Assembly (NCBI RefSeq): GCF_001302565.1
Contig: NZ_CP012750.1
Location: 3,472,001-3,536,000 of the forward strand
DNA from: Glutamicibacter halophytocola
Lineage (GTDB): Bacteria > Actinomycetota > Actinomycetes > Actinomycetales > Micrococcaceae
DNA length: 64,000 bases
Direction: 5' to 3'
Numbering within the stretch: position 1 is the stretch's first letter; each line of letters starts with the position of its first letter. The translations under genes were made by a program, and so were the position numbers. Under the pieces are notes generated by a model. That model saw only the letters and a program-made list of their open reading frames with translations, did not search any database and was not told the origin of the DNA. Shown one piece after another: positions 16,217 through 24,036 of this stretch.

Positions 16217-17635
16217 CTAGCCTATGCCAGCACCGGCCTGGTCGATGTCATCGAGGACCGCGTGCCGACCTTCCAGGATCACGTTCTTGGCCAACGGCAA
16301 TTGATGCGATGCGCTCTCGATAATGTGCATCAGGTATCCCCCGGTATTGGGAAAAGCGATGATATCCCCCTTGGAGACGCCGTGCGGGAACTCAAAGCGG
16401 CGGCGCAGGATCAGTTCTTCTTCAATGCAGTACGCACCGACGAGGAACCCGCTGTACGGCGAGCGCTCTGGTGCGTGCCGTCCCGAGGCCCTGACGAGGA
16501 GCGGGTCAACCAGGAAGTCCGCAGAAGTGGAACGGCATTGGGTGCGGTTCATGTGCAATCCCACCAGGTTGGCCCCATCGCTGCGCTGCTTGGTGAACGC
16601 GACCTCGGACAGGGTCAGCCCGCAGCCATCAAGCAGCGAACGGCCCGGTTCGCAGCGCAATTGAATCCCCCGCTCAGTGAGCATCTGGGCTACGCTCCGG
16701 GACCCGTCAGGGTTGCGGGCCGCGAGGATCTGATCCAGCCAGGGCCCGCGAATCAGCTGCTGGTGATAGGGGTACAGGGCGTTGCTGGGCTGCGGCCCGG
16801 TGGCGCCCAGCCGGTCGGATTTCCAGGTCAAGGATTCATCGCCATCGGGCAGGTCGGCGAGCGCCTCCCAGAATCCGGTCCACTGCGTTGAATCATCAAG
16901 ATAGGACATCGGAATGCCGCCGCCCATGTCCACGAATTCCACCGTGTGCCCGAGCTGCCCCAGGGCATCGGCAAATTCCATGGACTCTTGCAGCACCAGT
17001 GCCCGCTGCCCGCCGCTATAGCCATTGAGATGGAAGTGCACGCCGACAATGCTGATCGTTTCGTGGCTGTCCAACTGGGCAAAGAAGTCCAGCCATTGCT
17101 GCGCGTCCAGCCCAAATCTGGTGGGCGGAATCTCCGGGCTGCTTGAGGCCAGGCGCAAGGCAACTGGCACGGGAGCCCCGCCGCTCTTGGCCAGTTCCAA
17201 CAGGTCCGCTGCTTCATCGGTGTTGTCCAGGCTCAGCACAACGTTGTTATCTGCCGCCAGCTTTAGCAGCGCCCTGGATTTCACCGCGGCGGTAACAATC
17301 AGCGATTCCGGGCTGACCCCGCGCTGCAGGCATTGATCCAGCTCGTGGAAGCTGGCCACATCCACGCCGCATCCTTCGGCCACGGCCTTGTCGATCGCTC
17401 CCAGGGTCTTGTTGGCCTTGCGCGCCAAATAGACCTGGAAGTCAATGCCGTGCCCCGATGCCGCATCCCGCAGCTCGGTGATGTTCCGGGACATGGACGA
17501 GTAGTCGTGGACGTTCAACGGAGACCCGTACTGGCCGAGCAATTCCTTGCACAGCTCGGGGTCCTGAACCAGGTTTTCCATCCATGGTTCCAAGCGGGCG
17601 GTCAAGGGCAAGGTTCCGTGCATCAGCGGGGGCAT
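16217..17635 (-). CDS. Y4yA/SbnH-like PLP-dependent decarboxylase
   Basis: A 472-residue fold-type III PLP enzyme of the ornithine/diaminopimelate decarboxylase superfamily. Seen: the Schiff-base lysine in VYLARKANKT (near residue 73), the HFHLNGY strand, the glycine-rich phosphate loop VDMGGGIPMSY, and CEPGRSLLDGCG. The active-site cysteine/tyrosine region is divergent from classic LysA. ATG 17635 overlaps the last base of the preceding flavoprotein stop codon. In staphyloferrin B synthesis SbnH decarboxylates a diamino-acid conjugate; an SbnA-like synthase two genes upstream suggests a related step here. The exact substrate is unknown. Confidence 0.78.
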   Translation of the reverse strand: MPPLMHGTLPLTARLEPWMENLVQDPELCKELLGQYGSPLNVHDYSSMSRNITELRDAASGHGIDFQVYLARKANKTLGAIDKAVAEGCGVDVASFHELDQCLQRGVSPESLIVTAAVKSRALLKLAADNNVVLSLDNTDEAADLLELAKSGGAPVPVALRLASSSPEIPPTRFGLDAQQWLDFFAQLDSHETISIVGVHFHLNGYSGGQRALVLQESMEFADALGQLGHTVEFVDMGGGIPMSYLDDSTQWTGFWEALADLPDGDESLTWKSDRLGATGPQPSNALYPYHQQLIRGPWLDQILAARNPDGSRSVAQMLTERGIQLRCEPGRSLLDGCGLTLSEVAFTKQRSDGANLVGLHMNRTQCRSTSADFLVDPLLVRASGRHAPERSPYSGFLVGAYCIEEELILRRRFEFPHGVSKGDIIAFPNTGGYLMHIIESASHQLPLAKNVILEGRHAVLDDIDQAGAGIG

Positions 17636-19230
17636 CAATAGGCTGCTTTCTGGCTGGGGGCGTTCAGTTGTGCAAGGATGCGCTGGGACCAGCGCTGGTA
17701 TTCCGGGTGCAATCCCCGGTTCAAGGTGTCGTGGCCCAGGGTGGGGTCTTCGGTGGGGCGTCCCAGCGCGGCCAGGGATTCGTTGCGCAACCCTTCGGCA
17801 TTAATGCAGGTTCCGTCGATGTCCGTGAGCAGGCCGCGCTCGCCGGTCCTGATCTTGATCTCGCCGTCGGCGAGCAATCCCTGGATAAGCCCGCTGGCGG
17901 GTTCTCCTTCAGGGAAGGGCGCGGTGAGCACCCCGGCCGGTGAAGTCACCGCGTCAATCTTCACCGCGCCTTCTGGTGGCCCCGGGCTGGCTGGTTCATG
18001 CCGCAGCATCCCCGCATTATGGAGGGCCATCAGCTTCTGGGCTGTGGGAATTGGCGGGCCGAAGGCCATGCGCTCGAGGTTTGCGGCGGCAGCGTTGAAT
18101 TCCTTGCGCTCCGGCCCGGTCCAGTGAAACCGGGACAGTGCGGCGATTAGTTCCGGGTACACCCCGGACCAGACTGCTGCCCACACCCATTCCTGGGTTT
18201 GGGGCTTCAGCCCTTGGTGCGCAAGAAGGCTGTATCCCACTTGTTCGAAGGGACTGGCCTGCGTGGAGAACTGGGCGGACTGCCCGGTTTCCAGTGTCTG
18301 CCTCAGGGATTCTTCGCTCGCAGGAACCGAATTCAGCGCGGCAACCTGAATGGCGCAGTCCAGCAGGATGCGCCACATCTGCCCGGTCTCCTTTGGGCCG
18401 AGGCTCCCCCACCGGCGCAGCTGTGCCTTGCAGGCATCGAGGATGCCTTGGGTCTCTGGCGGAATGCTTGCCGGCTTGGGTGTCATCGGGATGCGATGGC
18501 GCGAGGCCATGGTGATCGCTTGTGGCTCGCGTCCGCTGGGCACGTATTCCAACGTGCCGCCCGGGCCGCCTTCAGCAGGTTTCCAATGCCCGCCGCGTCC
18601 CTCGGTTAATGCCAGGACCACGTCGTAGGCGGTCAATGCCGCGCCGCGGATCCAAACACTGCTCCCGGCGGGCACGCTGCAAAGCGCATCCTGGGATTGC
18701 TCAACGCTCAGGCTGGCGGCCGCGATGGGCGCAAGAGCCGTGTGGCTGTGCTTGCCGCCCGCGAGTCCGTGGCCGGTGGCGATGACCACCTCGTCGTAGA
18801 GCAAGCTGCCAGAGCCCGTCTCCACGAGCCATTGATTCCCTTGGCGTTCCAGCTTTTCCACCGCTAGCGCCAAGTGCCGGACGGGCAGCGACCCGCGGTG
18901 CGCCAGCAGCTCGAATTGTTCGCGCAGGTATTCCCCGACAAGCGCCCTTGGCGGAAAGGAGTCGTGGATCGCGCCGGCTGGCTGCCGGTCCCGGAACTGG
19001 TTGAACGTTTGCGCGCAGAGGCTCCAGGAGGCGTCGATGATGCGCGAGTTCACGTTCAGCCTCAGTTCCCTGGGCTGCACGGTATTCCATACCCGTCCCG
19101 CTCCTGGCGGGTACGGGTCATAGACGTCCACGTGCAACAGGTGCGCGGCGCCAGCAGCCAGCGAATCGTTGAGCTCCAGCAGTGCGAACAGGCATTTTGG
19201 CCCACCGCCAATCATTGCTATGCGGGTCAT
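17635..19230 (-). CDS. FAD/NAD(P)-binding protein (NAD_binding_9 type)
   Basis: A 531-residue protein starting with a dinucleotide-binding fold, RIAMIGGGPKCLFALLEL, followed by VYDPYPPGAGRVWNT and LRLNVNSRIIDASW, the pattern of FAD-NAD(P)-binding proteins annotated as NAD_binding_9. A second nucleotide-binding stretch is near EVVIATGHGLAGG and SSVWIRGAALTAYDVVLAL. Such proteins resemble N-hydroxylating monooxygenases but their reactions are mostly uncharacterised. It overlaps both neighbours by 1-4 bp and so is translated as part of a three-enzyme unit with two PLP enzymes. I infer an oxidation or dehydrogenation between synthase and decarboxylase. Confidence 0.75.
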   Translation of the reverse strand: MTRIAMIGGGPKCLFALLELNDSLAAGAAHLLHVDVYDPYPPGAGRVWNTVQPRELRLNVNSRIIDASWSLCAQTFNQFRDRQPAGAIHDSFPPRALVGEYLREQFELLAHRGSLPVRHLALAVEKLERQGNQWLVETGSGSLLYDEVVIATGHGLAGGKHSHTALAPIAAASLSVEQSQDALCSVPAGSSVWIRGAALTAYDVVLALTEGRGGHWKPAEGGPGGTLEYVPSGREPQAITMASRHRIPMTPKPASIPPETQGILDACKAQLRRWGSLGPKETGQMWRILLDCAIQVAALNSVPASEESLRQTLETGQSAQFSTQASPFEQVGYSLLAHQGLKPQTQEWVWAAVWSGVYPELIAALSRFHWTGPERKEFNAAAANLERMAFGPPIPTAQKLMALHNAGMLRHEPASPGPPEGAVKIDAVTSPAGVLTAPFPEGEPASGLIQGLLADGEIKIRTGERGLLTDIDGTCINAEGLRNESLAALGRPTEDPTLGHDTLNRGLHPEYQRWSQRILAQLNAPSQKAAY

Positions 19231-20225
19231 CGTGCGGCATCATCCTCTAGCTCATGAAAGTCCGCTGGCTCGAGCACCTCGCCAAGGTTCTCTTCAACCC
19301 ATTGATCGTTGTAGACGGTGTGCAGGTACGGCACGCCTGAGTCGTGCACCAGAAAAGCCACGCGCGAACCCCGAGGCAAGTCGGGCAGCACCTGTCCCAG
19401 GGCAGCGACGATGGCCCCGGTGGATGCGCCGGCCAAGATGCCTTCGTGCCGGGCCAGCCGCCGGCAGCCACGCACCATTTCGATTTCAGGGATGCGCAAT
19501 ACCTGATCGGGTTGCACCTGCAAGGACAGCTCGGGAATGATGCCTGCGCCCAGCCCGGGCAGGCGCCGCTCGGCTGCTTCGCCACCAAAGAGCACCGAAC
19601 CCGCTGCGTCCACTGCCACCAGTTTTGTGGCCAGATCATGTTCCCGGACGTACTTCTGGCATCCAAGGATCGTTCCGGTGGTGCTGGTGGCAACGAACAG
19701 CATGTCCAGCTCCCCGCCCGCCGCTTCCATGATTTCAGGCATGGTCGAGGAGTAGTGGGCTTCGGGATTGCGCAGCGATCCATACTGGTTGGTGGTCACC
19801 GCGCCGGGGTTCTCGTTCAGCAGCTGGGCCACGCGCTGCCGGCGGGCTGCCAGCCTGTTGCCATCAGGCGGATCCCTGACAAGATCCACCGTGGCACCGT
19901 AGGCGCGCATGATCTGAAGCGCGGACTTGTTGGCGTTTTCATCCACGACAGCCACGAATCTGATATCCCGCACCACGCATTGCCGGGCGAGGGAAATGCC
20001 CAGGTTGCCCGAGGTGGATTCCACCACCATTCCACCGGGTTCCAGTTCTCCTGATTCCAGGAAGGCTGTAATCAGGGATTCGGCGGTGCGCTCCTTGGTA
20101 CTGCCCGATAGCTGCAGTGAATCCAGCTTGGCGAATAATTCGACACCGCTTGATTCGAAGAGGCGCTCTAGCTTCACCATTGGTGAATTGAAAGGCGTTA
20201 GGGCACCGGTAGCTTGCATAGTCAC
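19227..20225 (-). CDS. SbnA-like PLP-dependent beta-replacement synthase (cysteine synthase fold)
   Basis: A 332-residue fold-type II PLP enzyme. Seen: PLP lysine in SGSTKERTAE (K44), the substrate-binding loop ESTSGNLGI, the phosphate-binding STTGTILG, DAAGSVLFGG, RLPGLGAGIIPE and GILAGASTGAIVAAL. Several of these match my recollection of SbnA, which joins O-phosphoserine and glutamate on the way to 2,3-diaminopropionate, better than they match CysK. GTG 20225 is preceded by AGGAA; ATG 20219 is possible. No SbnB-type dehydrogenase or NIS synthetase follows; an FAD protein and a decarboxylase do. Confidence 0.8.
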   Translation of the reverse strand: MTMQATGALTPFNSPMVKLERLFESSGVELFAKLDSLQLSGSTKERTAESLITAFLESGELEPGGMVVESTSGNLGISLARQCVVRDIRFVAVVDENANKSALQIMRAYGATVDLVRDPPDGNRLAARRQRVAQLLNENPGAVTTNQYGSLRNPEAHYSSTMPEIMEAAGGELDMLFVATSTTGTILGCQKYVREHDLATKLVAVDAAGSVLFGGEAAERRLPGLGAGIIPELSLQVQPDQVLRIPEIEMVRGCRRLARHEGILAGASTGAIVAALGQVLPDLPRGSRVAFLVHDSGVPYLHTVYNDQWVEENLGEVLEPADFHELEDDAAR

Positions 20226-20390
20226 AACTCACATTCCTACGACGGAGAACACTGTCGACGGTTACTTGAGTATCAGAGGCTTTGAGCTTGACTCGTCCCG
20301 TTTTTCGCAAGTCTATGTGCAGAAATGATTTACTGGCTATCGGGTTGAAGAATTCTCAGGTAATCCTCACGCCACTTGTCCGGAACCCGG
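20226..20390 (-). other. Intergenic gap upstream of the SbnA-like operon
   Basis: 165 bp between the NCS1 permease stop and the SbnA-like start. No terminator hairpin was found, so the three-enzyme operon could be read from the NTF2/permease promoter, or have its own promoter here. Nothing clear was recognised. Confidence 0.3.
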
Positions 20391-21773
20391 TCAGCCAGCC
20401 TGCTGGGAAGCCTCGCGAACCAGGTGTTCATGGGCCACGATGTCCTTGCGGCTGCGCTGGTTCCAGGACAGCCCGAGATAGAGCAGGAAGCTGGCGAAGA
20501 AGCACGGAAGCGTCGCACCGATGGGACTCGGGAAAATGTAGGTCAGCAGGTAGGCGACCACTGCGCCGGCCACCCACACTGCCACGGCAATCCAGTTCAC
20601 TCCATTGCGGTACCAGTAGGCTCCGCCCGTATGGCGCAGGATGTCACGGGTGTAGCTGCCGCGCTTCAAGAAGTAGTAGTCGACAATCATGATGGCGAAG
20701 ACTGGAACGAAGAAGGCACCGATGAGGGTCAGGAAGTCGGTGAATTGATCCAGCAGTGCCAGCCAGGTGGCTCCGAGGATGGAGACTGAGCCAACTGCCA
20801 ACGCGGTGGCCAGGAAGGGCAGCTTGCGTTCGGGACGGGAGTTGACCACCGAGGTGATCATTCCGTAGACGGCCATCGTATTGGTAGCCATGACCGAAAG
20901 GAAGATGGCGATGGCCAGCGGTGCGCCAAAGGCAGCAACCAGAATCGTCGGGTCGAACGCAGTGGCCTCGCCGCCGGAGAGAATGACATAGCCAAGAGCG
21001 GTGGCGCCAAGAATCATCGCCAAGACGGTGGAGAGCAAGTATCCGATTCCCGAGCCGACGATGCCCGAGCGCGAGCTGCGGGCCATGCGGTTGATATCCG
21101 CGGAGAGCACCGTCCAGGAAACGGCGGTGGCAATTACGATGTCCAGGACGATGAAGGGCGTGTAGCCAAGAGAATGATCGACGGGAATTGCCGCGAACTG
21201 CGCGGGTTCGAATTTTCCGAAGGCTACGGCAAAGACATATCCCATGATCGCCAGAATCAGCACGGCCAGCCACGGCTCGACTCGTGAAATTCCCTCATGC
21301 CCGAACAGGGCCAGGGTCACGACAAAAATCTGGCAGATCACCGAGAACAGCACCGGGTGGTTGAATCCGGTGGCCGAGGCAACAATGTAGTTGACGGTCA
21401 CTCCGGCCAGCATGGCCTGCACCCAGCTCCAGCCCATCAGCACGATGACGTTCGCCGCCACCGGCAGGAGGCTGCCCCGGGTGCCGAACGCCCCGCGCGT
21501 GATGGCCATGGTCGGAAGGCCGGTGCGGGTTCCGATATTTCCCACGAGCACCAGGATAATGGCGCCGACAAGGGTTCCGGCCACGATCATGATCAGCGCA
21601 AGACTGAAATCCAGGCCCGGCACGAAGAACGTTCCGGTCAGCAGTGTCGTCACCACAAGGTTGGCTGCAAGCCAGATCATTCCGATGCGTCCGGTCCCCA
21701 GCTGTCCGCGGATAGGGCCGGAGTTTTCCGCCCCGGCTTCGAGCTTCTGCTCGAATTTGCGATAGAGATTCAT
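20391..21773 (-). CDS. NCS1-family permease (cytosine/purine/allantoin type)
   Basis: A 460-residue protein with 12 predicted helices. The N-terminal IWLAANLVVTTLLTGTFF, GAFGTRGSLLP and GWSWVQAMLAG segments and the later SWTVLSADINRMARSSR are characteristic of bacterial CodB-like NCS1 transporters, which import nucleobases and related heterocycles with sodium or protons. Its ATG overlaps the stop of the NTF2-fold gene. It lies upstream of, and in line with, the SbnA-like operon; whether it moves that pathway's precursor or product, or serves an unrelated role, is unknown. Confidence 0.85.
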   Translation of the reverse strand: MNLYRKFEQKLEAGAENSGPIRGQLGTGRIGMIWLAANLVVTTLLTGTFFVPGLDFSLALIMIVAGTLVGAIILVLVGNIGTRTGLPTMAITRGAFGTRGSLLPVAANVIVLMGWSWVQAMLAGVTVNYIVASATGFNHPVLFSVICQIFVVTLALFGHEGISRVEPWLAVLILAIMGYVFAVAFGKFEPAQFAAIPVDHSLGYTPFIVLDIVIATAVSWTVLSADINRMARSSRSGIVGSGIGYLLSTVLAMILGATALGYVILSGGEATAFDPTILVAAFGAPLAIAIFLSVMATNTMAVYGMITSVVNSRPERKLPFLATALAVGSVSILGATWLALLDQFTDFLTLIGAFFVPVFAIMIVDYYFLKRGSYTRDILRHTGGAYWYRNGVNWIAVAVWVAGAVVAYLLTYIFPSPIGATLPCFFASFLLYLGLSWNQRSRKDIVAHEHLVREASQQAG

Positions 21774-22282
21774 GCGTTTCCGCCATTTGCCTCGATGGAT
21801 GCTTCGTCTGGAACCGTGGAGAGATGTTCATGGATGGCTATCAGCGAACCGTCCGGCTCCTGGCGGAAAACAATGGTTTCACGTTCCACGTACGAATCCG
21901 TGGAGATGTTTTCGGGTTCGTTTCCGGTTTGGATAGCGGTAGATACGGTGTGGCTGAACACAGCCCCGCCAGGAAAAACGTGGACCAGCTGATCGGAGGA
22001 ACGGCAGCTGGTGACCCTCCACCCCTCGGCTAGCCAGCCGTTCCATAGCACTTCATAGCTGGCCCGGTCATCCAGCCGGGCGGCTTCGGGATGGAATATG
22101 AATGATGCGTCCGGGGCGAAGAGCGAGAAATACTCTTGCGTGCTGGTCGCGGCGAAAGCTTCCACGATTCTGGCAGCGGCGTCCAGGACGTCTTTTTCGG
22201 TCGGTGCAACTGTGCTCAACGATTCTCCCAAGGCTGAGGTCCCAAGATGGACACTGCGGAAGCGGGCATAAAGGCGTGACAT
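21770..22282 (-). CDS. NTF2-fold (SnoaL/DUF4440-like) protein
   Basis: A 170-residue protein. After about 30 residues, DVLDAAARIVEAFAATSTQEYFSLFAPDASFIFHPE is the typical first half of an NTF2/SnoaL-like cone fold, with conserved acidic and aromatic residues lining a pocket; the second half ends in LIAIHEHLSTVP. Members are cyclases, isomerases, dehydratases or binding proteins. The ATG at 22282 fits a good promoter just upstream. It is translationally coupled to the NCS1 permease, so it probably handles the same small heterocycle. The reaction is not assignable. Confidence 0.75.
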   Translation of the reverse strand: MSRLYARFRSVHLGTSALGESLSTVAPTEKDVLDAAARIVEAFAATSTQEYFSLFAPDASFIFHPEAARLDDRASYEVLWNGWLAEGWRVTSCRSSDQLVHVFPGGAVFSHTVSTAIQTGNEPENISTDSYVERETIVFRQEPDGSLIAIHEHLSTVPDEASIEANGGNA

Positions 22283-22308
22283 GGATTACCTATATGCATA
22301 TTTTGTTT

Positions 22309-22337
22309 ACTCTAGGTGATCTTTTGTTGCCGGTCAA
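22309..22337 (-). promoter_or_regulatory. Promoter of the NTF2/NCS1 transcription unit
   Basis: On the minus strand, TTGACC (22332-22337) and TAGAGT (22309-22314) are spaced by 17 bp, giving a start point near 22302 and a leader of about 20 nt before the ATG at 22282. Confidence 0.65.
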
Positions 22338-22528
22338 TGAAATTGGCGCAGCTGCGACCAGAAGAAGCAGGGTGATCGCGGCACTCTGCGTTGCCGTGGC
22401 ACCCGACGGCGACGAGCCCATGAAGGCAACACCGCATCGGGGCTTGCTGATGCGGCATGGGCAGAATTCAATTGCCTGCGCACAATGCCCGGAGGGCATG
22501 GCGCAGCTGTTCCGCGACACCTAGCCCC

Positions 22529-22690
22529 CTATCGCCCGGGGCACAAGGCGAACACCGCGCTCGATACGAATGCGGCTCTCCCTGAGGCAGCCGTGCACCC
22601 CAGGGGACCCCTGCGACCAGCAGCCTTCACGGCAACACCGGTGAGCGCGTCGCCCAAGCCCTGACCAGGCCCAACCGCATCAATCGACAA
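22529..22690 (-). pseudogene. Possible PfkB-family kinase remnant
   Basis: In the 22283-22718 gap the minus strand reads SIDAVGPGQGLGDALTGVAVKAAG-like codons before a stop at 22529. This loosely recalls the D-[AT]-x-G-A-G-D-A-F-x-G anion-hole motif and following helix of PfkB/ribokinase proteins. There is no proper N-terminus and the key GAGD is disrupted. It is weak evidence; the stretch could be non-coding. The rest of the gap (22338-22528) shows nothing recognisable. Confidence 0.2.
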
Positions 22691-22718
22691 TGCACTCTTA
22701 GTGCAGTATGATGCACTC
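22684..22718 (+). promoter_or_regulatory. Leaderless promoter and operator of the XRE-cupin gene
   Basis: TCGACA (22684-22689) and TATGAT (22707-22712) are spaced by 17 bp, and the ATG follows after exactly 6 nt. The palindrome TGCACT-CTT-AGTGCA (22691-22705) occupies the spacer and a further TGCACT half-site covers 22712-22717. This layout predicts autorepression by the XRE regulator. Confidence 0.65.
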
Positions 22719-23327
22719 ATGGATACAAGTGCTGAGCGGCTCGCCCGGACCATCGGGGACCGGGTAAAAAGCGAACGCAAGAACCACGACTGGACACTGG
22801 ATCAGCTTGCCGAGCTGGCAGGCGTCAGCCGGCGCATGCTCATCAACGTTGAGCAGGGCACCGCCAACCCCAGCGTCAGCATCCTGCTGAAGCTTTCAGA
22901 TGCACTGGGCCTCGGCCTGCCCGCCCTGGTGGAACCGCCGGAAGCCGCGCGCTCCAAGATCACCCGTGCTGGCGAAGGAGCCGCATTGTGGACCGGTGAG
23001 AACGGAGGACGCGGCGTGCTGGTGGCTGGCACCGACGCACCGGACGTGGTTGAACTGTGGGACTGGACCCTGGCGCCCGGCGAACGGCTCGAGAGCGAAC
23101 CCCACTCCTCAGGGACCCGGGAGCTGCTTCATCTGCTCAAGGGCTCAATCACCATCGAGGTTGATGGCGAAATCCATGAGCTGAAAGCCGGAGATGCCAT
23201 CTCCTTCGACGGAGATGCACCGCACGCCTACGCTAATTTACGCAAAACCGCCGCCACCTTCAGCCTGTGCGTCTACGAACCAGGCGTTGGCCACACCCAT
23301 AAGCCGGAGAGCACCAATGCCAAATAA
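22719..23327 (+). CDS. XRE-family regulator with C-terminal cupin domain
   Basis: A 202-residue protein: helix-turn-helix at residues 10-65 (LDQLAELAGVSRRMLINVEQGTANPSVSILLKLSDALG) and a cupin domain at about 105-190 (HSSGTRELLHLLKGSITIEVDGEIHELKAGDAISF, DAPHAYANL). Such regulators sense small ligands with the cupin barrel and commonly control amino-acid or amine exporters. I prefer ATG 22719 (leaderless) over a GTG at 22701 that lies inside the operator. Its stop overlaps the B3/4 gene by 11 bp. Confidence 0.88.
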   Translation: MDTSAERLARTIGDRVKSERKNHDWTLDQLAELAGVSRRMLINVEQGTANPSVSILLKLSDALGLGLPALVEPPEAARSKITRAGEGAALWTGENGGRGVLVAGTDAPDVVELWDWTLAPGERLESEPHSSGTRELLHLLKGSITIEVDGEIHELKAGDAISFDGDAPHAYANLRKTAATFSLCVYEPGVGHTHKPESTNAK

Positions 23328-24036
23328 CCTGACCCCCACCGAATTCCTCTACGGTTGCTCAATCGACCCAGCGGTCCTGGAGCTGCGTCCGGACTACCGC
23401 GCCTTGCTGCTGGTGGTTGAGGGCATTAACCCGCAGGCCGATGCGCGGATTGCCGATGAGCTGATCGGGCAGGCCGAGGCGCATGCGGCCGCGCTGCTCG
23501 CCAGCACCCCCGTGGATCACCTGCCGCAGATCGGTGCCTGGCGCGAGGCCTACCGCGGCTTCGGGGCAAAACCCCAGCGCACCCGCAACAGCCTCGAAGC
23601 GCTCACCCGCCGCGCGTCGTCAGGCCTGCCGCGTGTCAATGCCTTGACCGACATCTATAACGCCATTTCCGTGGTGCACCAGATCCCGATTGGCGGCGAA
23701 GACTTCGATCTATATGACGGTCCGGCCCGGCTCACGCGCGCATCCGGCGATGAAGCCTTTGATACCGTTGCCGCCGGCGAGCCAATGATCGAGAATCCGG
23801 ATGCGGGCGAAGTGATCTGGCGGGATGGCACCGGGGTGACGTGCCGCCGCTGGAACTGGCGGCAAGGACGGCGCGCCGCCCTGTCCGAGAACACCACTAC
23901 CGCTTTCTTCATCCTGGACGCCCTGGCCCCCATGTCCGACACGCAGCTGGAAGCTGCCGGCGAGGCCCTGGGCCAAGCCATGCAGTCCTTGGGTGCCGCA
24001 GTTCAAGTTTCACAGCGAATCGCAGGTGCCCAGTGA
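23317..24036 (+). CDS. B3/B4 (PheRS-beta-like editing) domain protein
   Basis: A 239-residue freestanding B3/4 domain, as found in the editing module of phenylalanyl-tRNA synthetase beta. Seen: AWREAYRGFGAKPQRTRNSLEALTRR and LPRVNALTDIYNAISVVHQIPIGGEDFD, the most conserved stretches of the family, and later GEVIWRDGTGVTCRRWNWRQ. In the synthetase the domain hydrolyses wrongly charged tRNA; freestanding copies are usually uncharacterised. It is nested between the XRE regulator and the EamA exporter, overlapping both. I infer a role in protecting translation against an amino acid that the exporter removes. Confidence 0.85.
   Translation: MPNNLTPTEFLYGCSIDPAVLELRPDYRALLLVVEGINPQADARIADELIGQAEAHAAALLASTPVDHLPQIGAWREAYRGFGAKPQRTRNSLEALTRRASSGLPRVNALTDIYNAISVVHQIPIGGEDFDLYDGPARLTRASGDEAFDTVAAGEPMIENPDAGEVIWRDGTGVTCRRWNWRQGRRAALSENTTTAFFILDALAPMSDTQLEAAGEALGQAMQSLGAAVQVSQRIAGAQ

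Noticed and set aside
16217..17635. Diaminopimelate decarboxylase (lysA) for lysine synthesis
   Set aside because: The active-site surroundings (YLARKANKT, VDMGGGIPMSY) and the operon partners fit the Y4yA/SbnH-like group better than LysA.
17801..18615. Isolated TTAATGC occurrences inside coding regions (near 17802 and 18605)
   Set aside because: They are single copies without an 11-bp partner and lie within genes, so they are not counted as KdpE boxes.
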